Shown in pieces: positions 54,713 through 59,076 of a stretch of 59,076 nt of DNA (within the stretch, counting starts at the first letter, position 1; every line of letters begins with the position of its first letter). The translations under genes and the position numbers were made by a program. The notes beneath the pieces are model-generated. The model worked only from the letters and a program-made list of their open reading frames with translations. It was not told where the DNA came from and made no database searches. The stretch lies in NCBI GenBank assembly GCA_041586615.1, contig JBFGZS010000022.1, forward strand, positions 1 to 59,076, written 5' to 3'. This DNA comes from Motiliproteus sp041586615 (lineage in GTDB: Bacteria; Pseudomonadota; Gammaproteobacteria; Pseudomonadales; Balneatricaceae).

Positions 54713-55450
54713 ATGACAGACATCCCACAGAAAGACGCGCTGTATGCCTCGCCACTGGATCAGATCGTCGATTTTCGCTTCGACGATCAGGTCGTGGGCG
54801 TCTTTTCCGATATGATCAATCGTTCGGTCCCGGGCTACAGCACCGTGATTAAGTCCATGGGGATCCTCGCCGGACGCTATGCCCAGGCCGATTCGCGCTG
54901 CTACGACCTGGGCTGCTCACTCGGCGCCGCCACACTCGCTATGCACCAGCAGATCCGCCAACCCAACTGTACGCTGGTCGCGGTCGACAACTCCCCAGCC
55001 ATGATTAAACGCTGTCGCGAACATATCGACGTCGCCAGCGATGGACAGGGCATCGAGCTGATCTGTGCCGATATTCGCGATATCGAAGTCAATGCCGCCT
55101 CGGTGGTCGCTATGAACTTCACGCTGCAGTTTGTACCCGGTCCGGAGCGCCAGGCGTTGTTACAGAAGATTTGGCAAGGCCTCAAGCCCGGCGGCGTCCT
55201 GTTACTCTCCGAGAAAATAGCCTTCGCCGAGCCCGAAACCGACCGATTGCAGATCGCCTGGCATCACGACTTCAAGCGCGCCAACGGTTACAGCGAACTG
55301 GAAATCAGCCAAAAACGCACCGCGCTGGAAAAAGTGATGATTCCAGACAGCCTGGAAACACACCGCAGTCGATTGCACGCGGCAGGGTTCAGCGCTGTAC
55401 ACCCCTGGTTTCAATGCTTCAATTTCATCTCTCTGCTGGCATTTAAATAA
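54713..55450 (+). CDS. cmoA: Carboxy-S-adenosyl-L-methionine synthase
   Basis: 245 residues from the ATG at 54713 (MTDIPQKDALYASP). YDLGCSLGAATLAM is the SAM loop; FRFDDQVVGVFSDMINRSVPGY and GLKPGGVLLLSEK are as in CmoA. It makes carboxy-SAM from SAM and prephenate. The gene is 47 bp before cmoB, which uses the product, so they form one unit. A frame extension to 54680 is not needed. Confidence 0.96.
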   Translation: MTDIPQKDALYASPLDQIVDFRFDDQVVGVFSDMINRSVPGYSTVIKSMGILAGRYAQADSRCYDLGCSLGAATLAMHQQIRQPNCTLVAVDNSPAMIKRCREHIDVASDGQGIELICADIRDIEVNAASVVAMNFTLQFVPGPERQALLQKIWQGLKPGGVLLLSEKIAFAEPETDRLQIAWHHDFKRANGYSELEISQKRTALEKVMIPDSLETHRSRLHAAGFSAVHPWFQCFNFISLLAFK

Positions 55451-55497
55451 CTGCCGCTTACGTTACCGTTTCGCCAAAAGAAAACGAGCCTTTCTCC

Positions 55498-56475
55498 ATG
55501 ATCGATTTCAATCCGTTTTATCAGGATCTTGCTTCCAGCACCCTGGCCCCCTGGCGCGATGAACTCGCCACGGCAATACAAAACCGCCTAGACTCGGTTA
55601 ATCATGGCGACCTGCCTGATTGGTTACACGCACTTAACAACCTGCCTACGATAAACGTCAGCAGCGCACAACTGGATAGCGGTACGCTTTTTATCGGAAC
55701 CGCCGACGACTGCAAAGGCAGCGATACCGAGAAGCTGGAATCGTGCTTGCGCAACCTGATGCCCTGGCGCAAGGGGCCTTACGACCTGTTTGGCATTCAT
55801 ATTGACACCGAATGGCGCTCGGACTTTAAGTGGGATCGGCTCAAATCGCATATTGCACCACTGCAGGGGCGCACCGTGCTGGACGTGGGTTGCGGAAATG
55901 GTTACCACTGCTGGCGAATGCACGCGGCCGGCGCGAAGCGGGTCATTGGCATCGACCCCTCGTGGAAGTTTCTTGTACAGTTTCGCGCCATTAAACACTA
56001 TATCGGTCCCAAACCTGTCGAGCTTCTGCCGCTGGGGATCGAAGATCTTCCGCGACCTATGCGCATTTTCGACAGTGTTTTTTCAATGGGCGTATTTTAC
56101 CATCGACGCTCTCCATTCGATCATCTACAGGAACTCTGGGACTTACTGAGACCGGGAGGCGAACTGATACTCGAGACCCTGGTGATCGACGGCGATACCC
56201 ATCAAACTCTCGTTCCCGGCGAGCGCTACGCACAGATGCGCAACGTCTGGTTCCTGCCTAGCGCCGACGCGCTGTGCAGCTGGCTGGAACGAATCGGCTT
56301 TAGATCCGCCCGTTGCGTAGACATCAACCAAACCAGCACGCTGGAACAACGTGCCACCGACTGGATGCGCTACCATTCGCTAGCCGATTTTCTCGATCCG
56401 ATCGATCAGAACCTAACGATAGAAGGCTACCCAGCCCCAACGCGGGCCATCTTCATCGCACAAAAACCGTTTTAA
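55498..56475 (+). CDS. cmoB: tRNA U34 carboxymethyltransferase
   Basis: 325 residues, family length. The N-terminal substrate domain is followed by WRSDFKWDRLKSHIAPLQGR, SAM loop VLDVGCGNGYHCWRM and IGIDPSWKFLVQFRA. MGVFYHRRSPFDHLQEL is conserved. It uses carboxy-SAM from CmoA to turn ho5U34 into cmo5U34 in tRNA. With cmoA and cmoM the window holds a complete set for the last steps of mcmo5U. Confidence 0.97.
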   Translation: MIDFNPFYQDLASSTLAPWRDELATAIQNRLDSVNHGDLPDWLHALNNLPTINVSSAQLDSGTLFIGTADDCKGSDTEKLESCLRNLMPWRKGPYDLFGIHIDTEWRSDFKWDRLKSHIAPLQGRTVLDVGCGNGYHCWRMHAAGAKRVIGIDPSWKFLVQFRAIKHYIGPKPVELLPLGIEDLPRPMRIFDSVFSMGVFYHRRSPFDHLQELWDLLRPGGELILETLVIDGDTHQTLVPGERYAQMRNVWFLPSADALCSWLERIGFRSARCVDINQTSTLEQRATDWMRYHSLADFLDPIDQNLTIEGYPAPTRAIFIAQKPF

Positions 56476-56499
56476 CCCCACGAACGGATCGGCGCTCGC

Positions 56500-57198
56500 T
56501 CAGCCTGTTGATGGCACCGACGCGTCTCGCTGTTCACATTGCGCCCGTCGCTCAAGGCGCCGGGCTTCTTCGGCGCTCAGGTGGCGCCAAGGGAGTGGAA
56601 ACAGTGCCGGCACCCGTTGCTGAAATTCCCGATAGGCGTCGCCATGAAACACGCACAGTTTCTGCTCCTCGAGACGAGAGCCCACCACGAAATAAAGACT
56701 CATCATGCTATAGCTCACTAACTGAGCCGCATTCATGTCCCGCGTCCATAGAATGACCAGCGCAAAAAAGTACCAGGGGTGGCGTACATAGCGATGCCAA
56801 TACGAGATCCGCAACCCGCCTTTATCCCGCGGATCACCCGGCCCCCGGTTCCAACCACGCAGCCCGCTAAAATCCGTCATCTCATAACGACGCAATGACG
56901 CAACAAATGCCAGCACCGCAGCCAGCGCCAGGCCATTGCTAAGCCAAAACAGCAGCCCTTCCCATCGCCACAACGGCTCAGCCTCAAAACGCAGCATAAG
57001 AAAAGCAACCGGAATCAGCAGCACAACCGACAACAGGTTATATAACAGTCGATAACGCGCCAGCCACGACGGAAAATGCCGTGCAAACCAGGATTTACAC
57101 AGCAAAGACGCCAACACGGAGTGAAGGATAAAATAGACCGCCCAGTAAAGCGCCAATACAACCAGGATCATAAAATCGGGATACATAGGTATGCTCAC
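56500..57198 (-). CDS. ICMT-like/NnrU-like membrane protein
   Basis: 232 residues with five or six membrane helices. The C-terminal part has HRYVRHPWYFFALVILWT and RLEEQKLCVFHGDAYREFQQRVP, the motifs of isoprenylcysteine carboxyl methyltransferase-like and NnrU-like proteins (His/Pro and the E-x-x-L helix). It may methylate a lipid or small molecule at the membrane. Substrate unknown. Convergent with cmoB. Confidence 0.8.
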   Translation of the reverse strand: MSIPMYPDFMILVVLALYWAVYFILHSVLASLLCKSWFARHFPSWLARYRLLYNLLSVVLLIPVAFLMLRFEAEPLWRWEGLLFWLSNGLALAAVLAFVASLRRYEMTDFSGLRGWNRGPGDPRDKGGLRISYWHRYVRHPWYFFALVILWTRDMNAAQLVSYSMMSLYFVVGSRLEEQKLCVFHGDAYREFQQRVPALFPLPWRHLSAEEARRLERRAQCEQRDASVPSTG

Positions 57199-57287
57199 CT
57201 AATACAAACGGGAGTGGTCACGTGAAATGGGCCACAGGACAGGGTTCCAACCAGGCACTGACGTCGGCAACAAAAACGTTCGGCCGG

Positions 57288-57938
57288 CTAATTCAAGGGG
57301 GTAAGCGACGCCATCTGCGCATGACCAAACCGTATTAAGTAGGGCCATAACTGCTGAGAAGAATAATCAAAAATCAGCGATGCTCGAGCGGGCAGCACCA
57401 GCCAGTCTCCTCGAAGTACTTCCCGGTCAAGCTGAAAGGGTCCCCACCCCGCGTACCCTAAAAATACGGCCATATCCTTCGGTGGTTTCGACAGGTCAAA
57501 CCCCGACATAAAGCGCACCGCATCATGCACAAAAAAAACATTGGGAACAACAGCATAACTGCCAGGCTGTCGACGACCTCTCAGCAGCATCAGCAATCGC
57601 TCATCTCGCACCAGCGGACCGCCGGTAAATAGCGGCCGCTCGGCAAATCGGCTCCCTTCCAATCCAGGTAACAAACCATGCAACGACGAATCGGTTGGCC
57701 GGTTTAACACGACCCCGGAAGCACCCGAGGGCCGATGCGTAAGCAGCAACACCACGGACTCGCTGAACCAGCTCCCGGAAAGGTGCGGCATCGCAACCAA
57801 CAGTTTACCGGCCAGCGATGGATGCCCAGGAATAGCCGCCGTGGCGGTCTCAGCCTGGAGGGTGTTCATAAGCAGGGCCACCAAGCCACAGCAACCGACA
57901 AACAGCCTTAAAGATCGAGTCAAACGCTGTTCGAGCAT
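57288..57938 (-). CDS. AlgH/YqgE (UPF0301) protein with an N-terminal signal-like segment
   Basis: 216 residues. The UPF0301 core runs from about residue 40: SLAGKLLVAMPHLSG, VVLNRPTD, LFTGGPLVRDERLL and FLGYAGWGPFQLDREV. Most family members have about 185-190 residues and no signal. Here an extra 30 residues hold a hydrophobic stretch (LRLFVGCCGLVALLMNTLQAETA) like a signal peptide, which would send the protein to the periplasm. A start after this part (no good ATG there) seems unlikely. Confidence 0.85.
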   Translation of the reverse strand: MLEQRLTRSLRLFVGCCGLVALLMNTLQAETATAAIPGHPSLAGKLLVAMPHLSGSWFSESVVLLLTHRPSGASGVVLNRPTDSSLHGLLPGLEGSRFAERPLFTGGPLVRDERLLMLLRGRRQPGSYAVVPNVFFVHDAVRFMSGFDLSKPPKDMAVFLGYAGWGPFQLDREVLRGDWLVLPARASLIFDYSSQQLWPYLIRFGHAQMASLTPLN

Positions 57939-58453
57939 CCATCCTCCGCAAAGCGCATTACGCCTTATAAAATCAGCACGTTAACAATCAAGAGGCCCAT
58001 AGATTCACCGCAATCAACACCGTCACACAACCAAAGCGTCCGCCGTTGACCGCCTGATACCGTCTGTCCAGCACAGGTCCCGTCTGAAAAACGGCCTACC
58101 CAAAAGCTGTCTGTGCAGCCAAACTCGCCATAGACGAATAATGGCGTTAGGATCGGCACGTTGCCGCCTTAATATCGCATCTGAACTCTCGTCCAAAACA
58201 ACGCTCGCTTCCTAACAAGCAGGCATGGAAGCGATGACATCCCGTCATTAGACAAATCAGCCACAAAATAAAAGAACCCTGCCGAATGCTCGACAGGATC
58301 CAAGCTGCTACCAGTTCTTTGAAGGAGGGTTGTTAACTATAGTCCATTCACAGCCCCTGAATGGAACAGAATGGACGAACGCGAATATTTTGAGAACGCA
58401 ACGGCCACTCGCGTAAAATCAGCGTCCTATCCGGCCAAAAGAGACCGCTTCCC
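57939..58453. other. Gap before the GNAT gene: repeat fragment and hairpin
   Basis: Holds no gene I can support. ACGTTGCCGCCTTAAT at 58158-58173 is the first 16 bp of the dispersed repeat in minus orientation, a truncated copy. A long imperfect hairpin at 58270-58321 has AAAGAAC and GTTCTTT as outer arms around an inner CCTGCCGA/TCGACAGG stem; a GAAGGAGGG follows but leads only to a 28-codon TTG frame. Confidence 0.45.
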
Positions 58454-58924
58454 ATGACAGCCCAAGACACAGGTATTTGGCAAACAGCATGGTTAGAAAA
58501 CGACCTTGAGATCAACAACTTCTACCGAGAAGCCCGCCATAAAGCCCGCATACGCCATGATGAAAAAGTATTTGGGTTACGCGAAAACAACCAACTTATT
58601 GCCCTTGTACGCATACACGCCAAGCACACATATACGCTACTACGTAGCCTGCTGGTTGCGAAGGACGCCAGAAACAAAGGCGTTGGTCACAACATTATTA
58701 CGACCCTCACAACCCAGCTGACCGACTGCTATTGCTTGGCGCAACCCGGCCCCGCATTATTTTACCAAAAATGCGGATTTACTCTGCTGCCTAGCGCTGA
58801 ATATCCCGCCGGTCTGACTGATTATTTCGCAAGACAGCAGCGAAAGGATCCTAGTTTAGTCGCCTTGCGCTTTCACTATGTACTAAGGCGGCAGCTTAAT
58901 ACCGAGCAAAAAATGTCGCCTTAA
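58454..58924 (+). CDS. GNAT acetyltransferase whose 3' end is supplied by the dispersed repeat
   Basis: 156 residues. LRSLLVAKDARNKGVGHNIIT contains the acetyl-CoA loop (R/Q-x-x-G-x-G/A pattern: RNKGVG) and PGPALFYQKCGF the usual C-terminal strand of GNAT proteins. The acceptor is unknown. The last twelve or so residues (LRRQLNTEQKMSP) and the TAA are coded by the first 41 bp of a full dispersed repeat (from 58884). Relatives would be expected to end near ALRFHYV. Confidence 0.85.
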   Translation: MTAQDTGIWQTAWLENDLEINNFYREARHKARIRHDEKVFGLRENNQLIALVRIHAKHTYTLLRSLLVAKDARNKGVGHNIITTLTTQLTDCYCLAQPGPALFYQKCGFTLLPSAEYPAGLTDYFARQQRKDPSLVALRFHYVLRRQLNTEQKMSP

Positions 58925-59043
58925 TAGGTGGTTCATGGATGAGCCGCCGTGGCGTAAAGCCACGTGAGACAAGGACGGACCTGCGCCGGCCTTGTCGTCA
59001 TCAAAAGACCGAATGGATCGGTATGTTGATGCCAGGTTAATAG
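58884..59043 (+). repeat. Five-hairpin dispersed repeat, full copy 5
   Basis: 160 bp, nearly identical to copy 1 (differences in stem 2 GGTGGTTCAT/ATGAGCCGCC and in stem 5, where TGTTGAT faces ATCAAAA). Its start lies inside the GNAT coding frame and gives the stop codon. Confidence 0.92.
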
Positions 59044-59076
59044 TAGGCGCAACTTAACCCTGCCTATCTCGAACAG

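Noticed and set aside
58337..58423. 28-codon TTG frame after GGAGGG upstream of GNAT
   Set aside because: Too short, with a rare start codon and no similarity; the purine stretch may simply be part of a hairpin region.

Overview
The window looks like chromosomal DNA of a free-living, aerobic, probably marine gammaproteobacterium. Support comes from the cmoA/cmoB/cmoM wobble-uridine set, a DNAJ-related protein, an aa3-type cytochrome oxidase cluster, a phasin, Na+-coupled transporters, multihaem cytochromes and a DUF4347 giant adhesin. I cannot name a genus from sequence alone. Most of the window is ordinary housekeeping and accessory chromosome; I see no prophage, intact insertion sequence or CRISPR array.

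Layout. 1-3425 (minus): N-terminal part of a giant secreted adhesin that runs off the left edge. 3426-4274: a non-coding stretch with a 162-bp structured repeat and an insertion-sequence-like remnant. 4275-6252: a membrane protein, a seven-haem cytochrome c and a second HAMP-like membrane protein. 6484-9019: D-amino-acid dehydrogenase and alanine racemase. 9134-10703: a cold-shock gene with a long leader, and a RIO kinase. 11261-13895: a leucine-type dehydrogenase and an NSS symporter. 14063-16155 (minus): a Na/Pi cotransporter plus a small coiled-coil protein. 16696-23128: fused oxoprolinase, yidD and an SLC5-STAC protein without a kinase. 23310-26672: a CDGSH protein, an enlarged isocitrate dehydrogenase, an FKBP and DUF2970. 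26922-32849: cytochrome c oxidase (coxB, coxA, ctaG, coxC, DUF2909, surf1, SCO-like). 32936-41570: two DMT exporters, lipoproteins, a DUF188 protein, a SlyD-like FKBP, a hydrolase and a DnaJ-related protein. 41766-49396: phasin, radical SAM, pdxJ, an OmlA-like lipoprotein, a UshA-like/tetrahaem cytochrome, an rRNA methyltransferase, a pseudouridine synthase and glutamate dehydrogenase. 49641-59076: tRNA-Gly, a broken hemerythrin, cmoM, PilZ, a fused methyltransferase, azoR, cmoA-cmoB, an ICMT-like protein, an AlgH protein with a signal peptide, and GNAT.

The strongest unexplained signal is a dispersed family of about 160 bp (five full or near-full copies, two 84-bp half copies, two fragments). 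It folds into a chain of five hairpins whose arms change together between copies. It lies in both orientations, often 12-18 bp after a stop codon, and one copy supplies the last codons and stop of an acetyltransferase gene. A second pattern is the frequency of short tandem arrays (13-24 bp units, each array with its own unit) in intergenic spacers. Other points worth following are an isocitrate dehydrogenase with an internally duplicated segment, the HAMP-protein/heptahaem/HAMP-protein operon, the SLC5-STAC protein lacking a kinase, and the methyltransferase with an unassigned C-terminal half.

Functional links inside the window: cmoM, cmoA and cmoB act in one tRNA modification pathway; dadA and alr form a D/L-alanine catabolic pair; coxB to the SCO-like gene build one respiratory complex; the leucine dehydrogenase and NSS transporter plausibly act together in amino-acid use.
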